From Actinomycetota bacterium (GTDB taxonomy: Bacteria; Actinomycetota; Acidimicrobiia; Acidimicrobiales; Ilumatobacteraceae): a DNA stretch of 11,922 nucleotides. The notes below the pieces were generated by a model. That model was not told where the DNA came from and made no database searches. It worked only from the letters and a program-made list of their open reading frames with translations. The position numbers were made by a program, and so were the translations under genes. Where the stretch lies: contig SXPW01000054.1 of NCBI GenBank assembly GCA_005793785.1, positions 1-11,922 on the forward strand, given 5' to 3'. Below are positions 1 through 5,831 of this stretch, piece after piece. Position 1 is the stretch's first letter. Each line of letters opens with the position of its first letter.

Positions 1-467
1 CGATCGGCGACATGGCGCGCGAGCAACCCGACGGCGTATTCGATCTCGTCGTTCTGTCGTACAACACCCTGTTCAACCTCGGCGACCAGAATCTGCAACG
101 TGAATGCATCGCGCAGTCGGCCGCGCGCCTCTCGGCTGGCGGTCGTCTGGTGATCGATGCGTGCGTCATCGACCCCGACGCGCCAGCGGTGGGCACCACC
201 ACCGAGCGCCGTGGCAGGTGGTCGCTCACCACGACGAGCACGTTCGATTCACGCACTGGTGACGTCGTCGGAACGATCACGAGCATCCACGACGACGGCC
301 GAATCGTCGAGCGACCGTTCCGAATCACCTATCGGTCCCCCGAGGCGATCGAGCACGATTGCTCGTCCGTCGGGCTTCGTCTCACGACTCGCTACGAGTC
401 GTGGCGAAGGACACCGTTCACCGATGCTTCCTCGCGACACGTGAGCGTGTTCGAGAACCTACGCTGA
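1..467 (+). CDS. Class I SAM-dependent methyltransferase, C-terminal part (5' end outside window)
   Basis: The reading frame is open from base 3 and ends at TGA 465-467, so about 154 residues are visible and the start lies upstream. An ATG at 12 is internal: the residues just before and after it (GDMAREQPD, then FDLVVLSYNTLFNL) look like the motif region after the second strand and motif IV of a Rossmann-fold methyltransferase. A later LSAGGRLVIDA segment fits the following strand of the fold. The C-terminal half is a beta-rich stretch (TTSTFDSRTGDVVGTITS, FRITYRSPEAIE), as in Methyltransf_25-type enzymes. The SAM-binding GxGxG loop is not in the window and the substrate cannot be told. The next gene starts 4 bp after this stop in the same direction, suggesting cotranscription. 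Confidence 0.8.
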   Translation, partial: IGDMAREQPDGVFDLVVLSYNTLFNLGDQNLQRECIAQSAARLSAGGRLVIDACVIDPDAPAVGTTTERRGRWSLTTTSTFDSRTGDVVGTITSIHDDGRIVERPFRITYRSPEAIEHDCSSVGLRLTTRYESWRRTPFTDASSRHVSVFENLR

Positions 468-471
468 AGCG

Positions 472-918
472 ATGAGCACCATCCGGGTTGCACGGGAAAT
501 CCGAGCAAGTGTGGAGCAGGTCTGGCGCGTGGTGGAACCGGTCGAGCGTCACGTGGATTGGATGGCGGACGCCGAATCCATCGAATTCATCACCACACAG
601 CGTCGCGATGTCGGGACGGAGTTCCGCTGTCGCACCAAGGTGGGACCGCTTCGCCTCACCGACGTCATGCGAATCACCAAATGGGAGCCGCGTCGAGCGA
701 TGGGCGTCGAACACGTCGGCCTCGTGACCGGCAGCGGAGTGTTCACGCTCACCCCACTCGGCGACCGACTCACGCGTTTCGAATGGGAGGAGACGCTGAC
801 GTTTCCCTGGTGGCTGGGTGGCCCGCTCGGTGCGTTCGTCGGTGGCACGGTGGTATTGCGCGCCATCTGGCGCGGCAATCTACGACGGCTCGCCGTCTTA
901 TGCGAGGCCGCGAACTAG
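472..918 (+). CDS. SRPBCC (START/Bet v1-like) family protein
   Basis: A 148-residue protein with the layout of polyketide-cyclase/dehydrase-like SRPBCC proteins. It has an N-terminal strand (IRVAREIRASVEQVW) leading into a helix, then WMADAESIEFIT, RTKVGPLRLTDVMRITKWEP and HVGLVTGSGVFTLTPL as alternating strands, and a long C-terminal helix (about 118-145). This fold forms a hydrophobic cavity for lipids or other small ligands; the ligand here is unknown. Start ATG 472 lies 4 bp after the methyltransferase stop, without a clear Shine-Dalgarno sequence, so translation may depend on coupling. The last 21 bp overlap the end of the convergent azlD gene. The family call is good; no specific function can be assigned. 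Confidence 0.8.
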   Translation: MSTIRVAREIRASVEQVWRVVEPVERHVDWMADAESIEFITTQRRDVGTEFRCRTKVGPLRLTDVMRITKWEPRRAMGVEHVGLVTGSGVFTLTPLGDRLTRFEWEETLTFPWWLGGPLGAFVGGTVVLRAIWRGNLRRLAVLCEAAN

Positions 919-1242
919 CGCGGTTGCCGCCATCGCCGCGACCACCACCACGATGAACGGCGCCCGGCGCCACACCGCAATCACCGCGACGATCAGTCCC
1001 GCTGCCCGAGCATCGAGGACGAGCGACTGGGCGGACGTGAACGTGTCCTTGGCGACCAACGCCGCAAGGAGACTCGCCGGAATCAATGCCAAGCAGCGCT
1101 CCAGCATCGCTGGTAGGCGTCGACCGCCCACGACGACGAAACCGAGCACCTTCAGACCGAAAGCGACCACCGACAACAGAACGATGAGTCCCCACAACTG
1201 CACCGACGACAACTGCATCGCCGACATTGCCTCGTCGTTCAC
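898..1242 (-). CDS. azlD: AzlD-type branched-chain amino acid transporter small subunit
   Basis: About 114 residues, very hydrophobic, with several membrane segments starting around residues 15-33 (LWGLIVLLSVVAFGLKVLG) and a final one near the C terminus (FIVVVVAAMAATALV). Length, the RRLPAMLERCLALIPASLLAALV segment and its position directly after azlC fit the AzlD family, the small partner of AzlC in exporters of branched-chain amino acids. I chose GTG 1242-1240 because it forms a GTGA overlap with the azlC stop codon (TGA 1241-1239), the usual sign of translational coupling. In-frame ATGs at codons 6 and 9 are alternatives. The frame stays open far upstream, but that part only shadows azlC. 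The 3' end overlaps the convergent SRPBCC gene by 21 bp. Confidence 0.85.
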   Translation of the reverse strand: MNDEAMSAMQLSSVQLWGLIVLLSVVAFGLKVLGFVVVGGRRLPAMLERCLALIPASLLAALVAKDTFTSAQSLVLDARAAGLIVAVIAVWRRAPFIVVVVAAMAATALVRGLA

Positions 1243-1931
1243 GGGCGCACTCCGAAGAGCACACCGACGACGGCCACCAGGATTGCAACCCCGACGGGAA
1301 CGAACGGTGTGAGCGCCACGCACACCACGGCACCGGTCAGCGCAGCGAGCCTGCCGCGTCGGGTGCGCAGGTGCGCCGGGAGCATCGCTGCGAACGCGGC
1401 CGGGAATGCAGCATCGAAGCCGAGGGCTCGCGTGTCGAGCAGCGATCCCGCCAATGCGCCGATCAAGGTCCCGAGATTCCACGTGACGAAGAGCGACAGC
1501 GCCGTCACCCAGAAGGCGGTGCGCGAGAGTCGTGGCTCCGATTCGGCCGTCGTCATCGCAGTCGTCTCGTCGATCACGAATTGTGCGGCAACGAGTCGCC
1601 GGAACAAGGGCAGACGATTGCCCGAGGCGTCGTTGGAGATTCTCCCCGCCAACACCAATCCATAGACGAAGTTGCGTACCGCGAGGAGCGCGGCTCCACC
1701 GAATGCCGCGCCGAGCGAGCCGCCTGCGCCGACCACGCTCATCGCCGAAAACTGGGATGCACCGGTGAAGGTGAAGAACGAGAGTGCACACGCCTGCCAC
1801 ACGTTCGCTCCGGCCGAGACCGCGGCGAGTCCGAAGGAAAGTGCGGTGATTCCGACGGCGCCACCGAGGGTCAGACTCGCGGTCACCACGCGCTTGCGTT
1901 CGGTCTCGTTGAACGATGAGTCGGCGCTCAT
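1239..1931 (-). CDS. azlC: AzlC-type branched-chain amino acid exporter large subunit
   Basis: 230 residues from ATG 1931-1929. AzlC family features are visible: a short charged N terminus, then LGGAVGITALSFGLAAVSAG (about 22-41), the conserved FTGASQFSA segment (55-63), AVRNFVYGLVLAGRI (84-98), a cytoplasmic stretch with DETTA, and hydrophobic helices to the C terminus. Together with AzlD it forms an inner-membrane exporter; in Bacillus subtilis azlCD confers 4-azaleucine resistance by branched-chain amino acid efflux. The frame extends upstream to 2015, but residues before MSADSS have no family character and would overlap meaB, so the internal ATG is preferred. It begins 28 bp after the meaB stop with no strong Shine-Dalgarno sequence. 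Substrate range is inferred from the family. Confidence 0.9.
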   Translation of the reverse strand: MSADSSFNETERKRVVTASLTLGGAVGITALSFGLAAVSAGANVWQACALSFFTFTGASQFSAMSVVGAGGSLGAAFGGAALLAVRNFVYGLVLAGRISNDASGNRLPLFRRLVAAQFVIDETTAMTTAESEPRLSRTAFWVTALSLFVTWNLGTLIGALAGSLLDTRALGFDAAFPAAFAAMLPAHLRTRRGRLAALTGAVVCVALTPFVPVGVAILVAVVGVLFGVRP

Positions 1932-1959
1932 GTCGTCACCCGTCCGACACTCGATCGCA

Positions 1960-2922
1960 TCATGCAGAGATGCCGCGCAACATCTCGTCGGCGGCAGCCC
2001 ACGGATCGAGTGCACCAGTAATCACTCGGCTCTCCAGATCGTCCCAGGTGGCGCCGCTGCAGAGTTCGCGTGCCCGCAGTTCGAGGCGTCGCTCGACGAT
2101 CTCGCGCAGCTCCTCGCGACGGCGCGTCTCGCGACGCCGTTCGAGGTCCCCGGATGTCGTCGCGTTCGCCTGGTGGGCGACGATGGCGTCGAGAAGTTCT
2201 TCGACACCGCTCGAGGTGGTTGCGACGGTCGTCGTGATGGTCGGCGTCCATTCGTTGACGGCAAACTCGGTGAGTTCGATCATTGCGTTCAGATCGCGGC
2301 GTGTTGCTTCGACGCCGTCCCGATCGGCCTTGTTGATGGCAAAGACATCGGCGATCTCGAGCAGGCCCGCTTTGTTGGCTTGCACCGCATCGCCCCAGCC
2401 GGGGTTCACCACCACGACGGTCGTGTCGGCCTTGCCGGCGATCTCCACCTCCACTTGTCCCACACCGACGGTTTCGATGATCACCCAGTCGTGTCCCGTG
2501 GCATCCAGCACGCGCACCGCCTCGCTCGTCGCCAGCGCCAGTCCACCGAGATGTCCACGCGTCGCCATCGAGCGGATGTACACCCGTTCGTCGTGCGTGT
2601 GTTCCTGCATGCGGACTCGATCCCCGAGTATCGCGCCGCCCGTGTACGGCGAAGAAGGATCGATCGCCAGTACACCGACCCGCGCGCCGCGTTTGCGCAG
2701 TTCGCCGATGAGCGCCGACGTCAGCGTGCTCTTGCCGGCGCCGGGCGCCCCGGTGATGCCGACCACGTACGCGTTTCCGAGGTGGGGACTGGCCAAGCGG
2801 GCAACGACCCGGGCATCGTCACCACCACGCTCGACGACGGACAACAACCGAGCGAGTGCGCCTCGATCACCTCCGCGGGCGGCGACGAACAGTTCGGCGG
2901 GGTCGTACGACCGTGCAGCCAT
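1960..2922 (-). CDS. meaB: MeaB/ArgK-type GTPase, methylmalonyl-CoA mutase chaperone
   Basis: 320 residues, full length for MeaB, a G3E-family P-loop GTPase. It protects and reactivates adenosylcobalamin-dependent methylmalonyl-CoA mutase and gates cofactor loading. Visible motifs are Walker A GAPGAGKST (58-66), AIDPSSPYTGGAILGDRVRM (86-105), TRGHLGG (121-127), switch region ETVGVGQVEVE (150-160), NPGWGDAVQANKAG (173-186) and guanine-specificity NKAD (197-200). A charged helical arm rich in E and R (about 260-287) corresponds to the C-terminal dimerisation region of the family. Start ATG 2922 lies 5 bp after the stop of the NifU-like gene, with no clear Shine-Dalgarno sequence. MeaB usually sits beside mutase subunits; none is present here, so its client must be encoded elsewhere. 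Related propionate-pathway or IcmF-type clients cannot be excluded. Confidence 0.93.
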   Translation of the reverse strand: MAARSYDPAELFVAARGGDRGALARLLSVVERGGDDARVVARLASPHLGNAYVVGITGAPGAGKSTLTSALIGELRKRGARVGVLAIDPSSPYTGGAILGDRVRMQEHTHDERVYIRSMATRGHLGGLALATSEAVRVLDATGHDWVIIETVGVGQVEVEIAGKADTTVVVVNPGWGDAVQANKAGLLEIADVFAINKADRDGVEATRRDLNAMIELTEFAVNEWTPTITTTVATTSSGVEELLDAIVAHQANATTSGDLERRRETRRREELREIVERRLELRARELCSGATWDDLESRVITGALDPWAAADEMLRGISA

Positions 2923-2927
2923 CGGTG

Positions 2928-3158
2928 CTACACCGCGACGACTTCAGTCACACCGTCGACGCGGTCCCGCATGATTCGCTCGATGCCCGCCTTCAACGTT
3001 TGATCGCTCGCCGGACATGTTCCGCAAGCGCCGACGAGCGTCACCGACACCACACCGGTGGCCTCGTTCACGTCGCGCAACACGATGTCGCCACCGTCGG
3101 CTTGCAACGCCGGACGAATCACCTCGATGGTCTCCTCGACTTGACTTCGAATGGACAC
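2928..3158 (-). CDS. NifU C-terminal-domain (Nfu-type) iron-sulfur cluster protein
   Basis: A 76-residue stand-alone Nfu domain. It carries ALQADGGDIVL (17-27) and the cluster-binding CxxC motif in GACGTCPASDQTLKAGIE (43-60), with cysteines 45 and 48. The domain works as a homodimer that holds a [4Fe-4S] cluster between paired CxxC motifs and delivers it to apoproteins in the cytoplasm. No A-type or IscU-like domain is fused. The start is GTG 3158-3156; a GAGGTGA stretch precedes it with about 3-4 nt spacing, slightly short. The frame has no better start. This is the first gene of the minus-strand operon with meaB (5 bp gap) and azlCD, and it is divergent from a small membrane-protein gene 59 bp away. 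Confidence 0.92.
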   Translation of the reverse strand: MSIRSQVEETIEVIRPALQADGGDIVLRDVNEATGVVSVTLVGACGTCPASDQTLKAGIERIMRDRVDGVTEVVAV

Positions 3159-3183
3159 TCTTCACCTCGTGCGATTCGACGTG

Positions 3184-3211
3184 CTGACGTGGGTCGAACC
3201 CCTTCTACGAT
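3184..3211 (+). promoter_or_regulatory. Leaderless promoter of the small membrane-protein gene
   Basis: A -35-like CTGACG (3184-3189), a 16-bp spacer and a -10-like TACGAT (3206-3211) are followed by exactly 6 nt and then the GTG at 3218. This places the expected transcription start on the first base of the start codon. AGGAG at 3212-3216 is only 1 nt from the GTG, too close to act as a Shine-Dalgarno sequence. The pattern fits leaderless transcription, common in actinobacteria. Prediction from spacing and consensus only. Confidence 0.55.
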
Positions 3212-3212
3212 A
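3207..3212 (-). promoter_or_regulatory. Possible -10 box for the NifU-meaB-azlCD operon, overlapping the opposite -10
   Basis: Read on the minus strand, 3212-3207 is TATCGT (TAnnnT pattern). A start about 3200 would give a 42-nt leader ending in a GAGGTGA Shine-Dalgarno-like stretch before GTG 3158. It overlaps the plus-strand TACGAT by five bases. No convincing -35 hexamer is seen at the right distance, so the call is tentative. Confidence 0.35.
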
Positions 3213-3217
3213 GGAGC

Positions 3218-3346
3218 GTGCTCGCACACCAAGGTGGTTGGGACGAGATTCTCCTCGTGGCAGGACCGATGGTAATGATCGTCCTTCTGTTGTGGCGGGC
3301 GACGAATCGCGTCAAACGCGCGTCACGTCGGCACCAAGACCGCTGA
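3218..3346 (+). CDS. Small single-pass membrane protein, 42 residues, unknown function
   Basis: GTG 3218 to TGA 3344-3346 encodes 42 residues. It opens with LAHQGGWDE and continues into one hydrophobic segment of about 17 residues (ILLVAGPMVMIVLLLW, about 11-26). The tail is strongly basic (RVKRASRRHQDR), which by the positive-inside rule puts the C terminus in the cytoplasm. The support comes from the combination of a leaderless promoter with exact spacing, the protein-like composition and the membrane-plus-basic-tail design. The 3' end overlaps the convergent murA end by 35 bp. I recall tiny actinobacterial proteins with a similar GGWDE-then-membrane-helix design but cannot name a family. 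It may be a holdback or assembly subunit, but no function should be assigned. Confidence 0.65.
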   Translation: MLAHQGGWDEILLVAGPMVMIVLLLWRATNRVKRASRRHQDR

Positions 3347-4583
3347 GACGACCAACCAGGTCGTCGTATCCGCGGTCGATGTGGTGGATGTCGTGTACGA
3401 CCGTCTCACCGCTCGCCACCAGCCCCGCGACCACCAGTGCCGCACCGGCGCGAATGTCGGGGACGCGAACCTCGCCACCGATGAGTTCGTACACACCGCG
3501 CACGGTGGCCTTGTTGCCGTAGATGGCGATCGACGCCCCGAGTTTGCGGAACTCCTCGATGTATCGGAATCGTCCGGGGAAGAGCGTCTCGGTGACCGAA
3601 CCCTCTCCCCGACTCACGCACAACATGCCGACGAGTAGCGGCTTGTAGTCGGTGGCGATTCCGGGGTACGGCTCGGTGATGAAGTCGATCGCCCGCAGGC
3701 GCTCGTGGGAGGTCACGCGAATTCCGTCGCGCTGCGGGGTGACCGCCACACCCATCCGCGCATAGCAATTGAGCAGTTCCTCCATGTGCTCCGTGCGCGC
3801 CGCGCGAACCACGATGTCGCCGCCGACGACGGCGACGGCCGCCATGTAGGTCGCCGCTTGTACGCGGTCCGGCACCACGGTGTAGCGGCTGCTCTTCAGC
3901 GACCCGCGTTCGCAACCATGGATGATCAAGCGCGAGGTACCGATGCCCTCGATGTCGGCCCCCATCTGCACGAGCATGTTGCACAAGTCCTGCACCTCTG
4001 GTTCGCGTGCGGCGTTGTCGATGACCGTGACACCCCTGGCGTAGATCGCCGCAGTCAGGAGGTTCTCGGTCGCACCGACGCTCGGAATGTCGAGTTCGAT
4101 GTCGGTTCCCTTCAACCGCTCGGCGTGGGCGAAAATGTCGTACAACCCCTCCTCCACCGTGGCACCCATCTTCTGGAGTCCCGCCACGTGCAGGTTGATC
4201 GGTCGGCCACCGAAGTCGTCGCCACCCGGCCAGTTGATGCGCGCCGAACCATAGTGCGTGAGCAGAGGTCCGAGCACGTTGAGACTGGCGCGCATCTTGT
4301 CGAACTTCTCGAACGGGACCTCGGGGGTGATGTTGCCGGTATTGGTGAGCTGCAGTTCGTGGGTGCCAAGCCAGGTGGACCGGACACCGAGTGCACCGAG
4401 TGTTTCGGACATGGTGTGCACGTCGGTGATCGCGGGCACGTTCGTGAGCACGTAGTCGCCCTCCGCCAGCAGCGTCGCCGCCATGAGCTTCAAGACGGAG
4501 TTCTTCGCGCCCGGCACCTGAACGGATCCCGACAACGGACCGCTGCGGCGCACGACGATGCGCGGAGACTCGATTTTCACCAC
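3312..4583 (-). CDS. murA: UDP-N-acetylglucosamine 1-carboxyvinyltransferase, Cys-to-Asp variant
   Basis: 423 residues, full length. It transfers enolpyruvate from PEP to UDP-GlcNAc, the first committed step of peptidoglycan synthesis, in the cytoplasm. Conserved features: VPGAKNSVL with catalytic Lys27, RASLNVLGPLL (98-108), the active-site loop PGGDDFGGRP (119-128), PSVGATEN (167-174), TDYKPLLVGML with Asp312, ETLFPGRF (332-339), IRAGAALVVAGL with Arg378, and HIDRGY with Arg404. In the loop, Asp122 occupies the place of E. coli Cys115, the residue alkylated by fosfomycin. The start is GTG 4583 or the adjacent GTG 4580; a -10-like box 7 nt before 4580 makes the second attractive if the mRNA is leaderless. 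It is divergent from the MFS gene (18 bp gap) and overlaps the small membrane-protein gene at its 3' end. Confidence 0.96.
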   Translation of the reverse strand: MVKIESPRIVVRRSGPLSGSVQVPGAKNSVLKLMAATLLAEGDYVLTNVPAITDVHTMSETLGALGVRSTWLGTHELQLTNTGNITPEVPFEKFDKMRASLNVLGPLLTHYGSARINWPGGDDFGGRPINLHVAGLQKMGATVEEGLYDIFAHAERLKGTDIELDIPSVGATENLLTAAIYARGVTVIDNAAREPEVQDLCNMLVQMGADIEGIGTSRLIIHGCERGSLKSSRYTVVPDRVQAATYMAAVAVVGGDIVVRAARTEHMEELLNCYARMGVAVTPQRDGIRVTSHERLRAIDFITEPYPGIATDYKPLLVGMLCVSRGEGSVTETLFPGRFRYIEEFRKLGASIAIYGNKATVRGVYELIGGEVRVPDIRAGAALVVAGLVASGETVVHDIHHIDRGYDDLVGRLSGLGADVTRV

Positions 4584-4587
4584 TCTC

Positions 4588-4593
4588 AGTATG
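4588..4593 (-). promoter_or_regulatory. Probable murA -10 box (CATACT)
   Basis: On the minus strand, 4593-4588 reads CATACT. It is 4 nt before GTG 4583 and 7 nt before the tandem GTG at 4580, so a leaderless murA transcript from 4580 is plausible. No clear -35 element is visible upstream inside the MFS coding start. It overlaps the opposite-strand box at 4590-4595. Confidence 0.4.
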
Positions 4594-4595
4594 CT
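4590..4595 (+). promoter_or_regulatory. Probable -10 box (TATGCT) of a leaderless MFS transporter gene
   Basis: TATGCT at 4590-4595 is followed by 6 nt and then GTG 4602, the same -10-to-start spacing as at 3206-3218. There is no Shine-Dalgarno sequence in the 18-bp intergenic gap. The -35 region would lie inside the murA start codons and shows no good match. Confidence 0.5.
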
Positions 4596-4601
4596 CGCGC
4601 A

Positions 4602-5831
4602 GTGCCGTCATCTGGTGAACGCCGCGTACTTGCGTTGTTGGCACTCGCGTCGGTGCCGTTTGCTTTCGTCAACACGCTGTTCACCCAGACGGTGTCCTTT
4701 GCAGCCGATGAGTTCGGTCGAAGTGATTCCGACATCGGCATCGGCGCGGCGGTCGTGCGCTGGGGTGTCGTCCTCGTGCCACCCGTCGCCGTTCTTGCGG
4801 ACCGTCTCGGTCGACGTCGGGTGCTCGTTGCTGCATTGTGGGGTGCCCCGGTTCTTGCGTCACTCGGAGCGTTCGCCCCCAACTACGAATGGCTCGTTGC
4901 GTCCCAGGCTCTCGCTCGACCGCTCGCTCTCGTCATCAACGTGATGATCCTGGTGATGCTCACCGAAGAGATGTCGCGCGAGACTCGCGCACGTTCCGTC
5001 GGCACGGTGGCGATTGCCAGCAGCCTCGGCGCGGGCATCGCCGTGGGCACCCTGCCCCTAGCCGACCTCGCGACGTCGGGATGGCGGTGGCTCTACCTCG
5101 TCTCGCTCGTGTTCCTGCCGGTCGCCCACTTCCTTCACCGCCAATTGGGTGAAACGGCCCGCTTCACACACATGCACGACGTCGATGCGATCACGATCGC
5201 CACCCATGTGTCGTCGGCTCGCTTGCTTTCGCAGATCGCCGCGGCATCGCTCACCGGATTGTTCGTCGCGACCGCCAGCGTGTACCTCGTCAACTACCTT
5301 CGCGACGTTCGCGGTTACGACGCAGTGATGGTGAGCGCGTTTACCATCGTCACTGCCATTCCTGCCGGGCTCGGCATCGTCGTCGGCGGTCGAATCGCCG
5401 ACGAACGCGGTCGCCGCATGGTCGGCGCGCTGTCGCTCGTGATCGGTGCCTTGCTCGTGGTGTTGGCGTACTCCACCGGCGGTGTCGCCATGTGGTGCTT
5501 CGAAATCACGGGTGGCATCTTCCTCGGCGTTTCGTTCCCGGCGTTGAGCGTCTACCGGGGCGAGATGTTTTCGACGGCACGGCGTGGCATGGGGTCATCG
5601 GTGGTGACGGCCAGCGGTCTCATCGGGGGAAGCGTCGGTCTCATCTTCGCCGGTCGACTCCTCGATGCAGGATGGAACTACTCGCGGGTCATGGGTGTAA
5701 TGGTTGTCGCTCCGGTGATCGTTGCAGTCATCGTGTTGGTGGCTTTTCCCGAAACGGCCCACCGCGAACTCGAGGAGATCAGTCCCGACGTCGTCGACGC
5801 TTCGCAATCCGGGTCGTCGCAGTCCTCTTGA
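4602..5831 (+). CDS. Major facilitator superfamily transporter
   Basis: 409 residues from GTG 4602, the usual size for a 12-helix MFS carrier. The signature loop between helices 2 and 3 is present (LADRLGRRRVL, about 65-75) and repeats between helices 8 and 9 (GRIADERGRR, 263-272), showing the two six-helix halves. The end contains PETAHRELEEI (383-393), resembling the PETxGxxLEEI of sugar-porter and metabolite:H+ symporter branches. It sits in the cytoplasmic membrane; the substrate cannot be told. The frame is open back to 3705, but that part is antisense to murA and lacks MFS character. GTG 4602 is chosen because it starts just before helix 1 and has a -10 box 6 nt upstream. The serine-rich last residues (SQSGSSQSS) are in the 53-bp overlap with the convergent NYN-S1 gene. 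Confidence 0.88.
   Translation: MPSSGERRVLALLALASVPFAFVNTLFTQTVSFAADEFGRSDSDIGIGAAVVRWGVVLVPPVAVLADRLGRRRVLVAALWGAPVLASLGAFAPNYEWLVASQALARPLALVINVMILVMLTEEMSRETRARSVGTVAIASSLGAGIAVGTLPLADLATSGWRWLYLVSLVFLPVAHFLHRQLGETARFTHMHDVDAITIATHVSSARLLSQIAAASLTGLFVATASVYLVNYLRDVRGYDAVMVSAFTIVTAIPAGLGIVVGGRIADERGRRMVGALSLVIGALLVVLAYSTGGVAMWCFEITGGIFLGVSFPALSVYRGEMFSTARRGMGSSVVTASGLIGGSVGLIFAGRLLDAGWNYSRVMGVMVVAPVIVAVIVLVAFPETAHRELEEISPDVVDASQSGSSQSS

Noticed and set aside
1243..1800. N-terminal extension of azlD
   Set aside because: It overlaps azlC in another frame with Arg-rich shadow sequence; the GTG at the azlC stop gives the normal AzlD size.
1672..3003. Long plus-strand open frame of over 400 codons opposite azlC and meaB
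   Set aside because: It is antisense to well-recognised azlC and meaB, has low-complexity basic and histidine-rich composition, and matches no family; long antisense frames are common in GC-rich DNA.
3170..3217. GGTTCGACC stretch on the minus strand resembling a tRNA T-arm
   Set aside because: The flanking bases do not form a 5-bp T-stem, and no anticodon or acceptor arms can be drawn; it lies in the leader of the NifU-like gene.
3705..4601. Upstream extension of the MFS frame
   Set aside because: It is entirely antisense to murA and lacks membrane or MFS character; the protein-like part begins at GTG 4602 after a -10 box.
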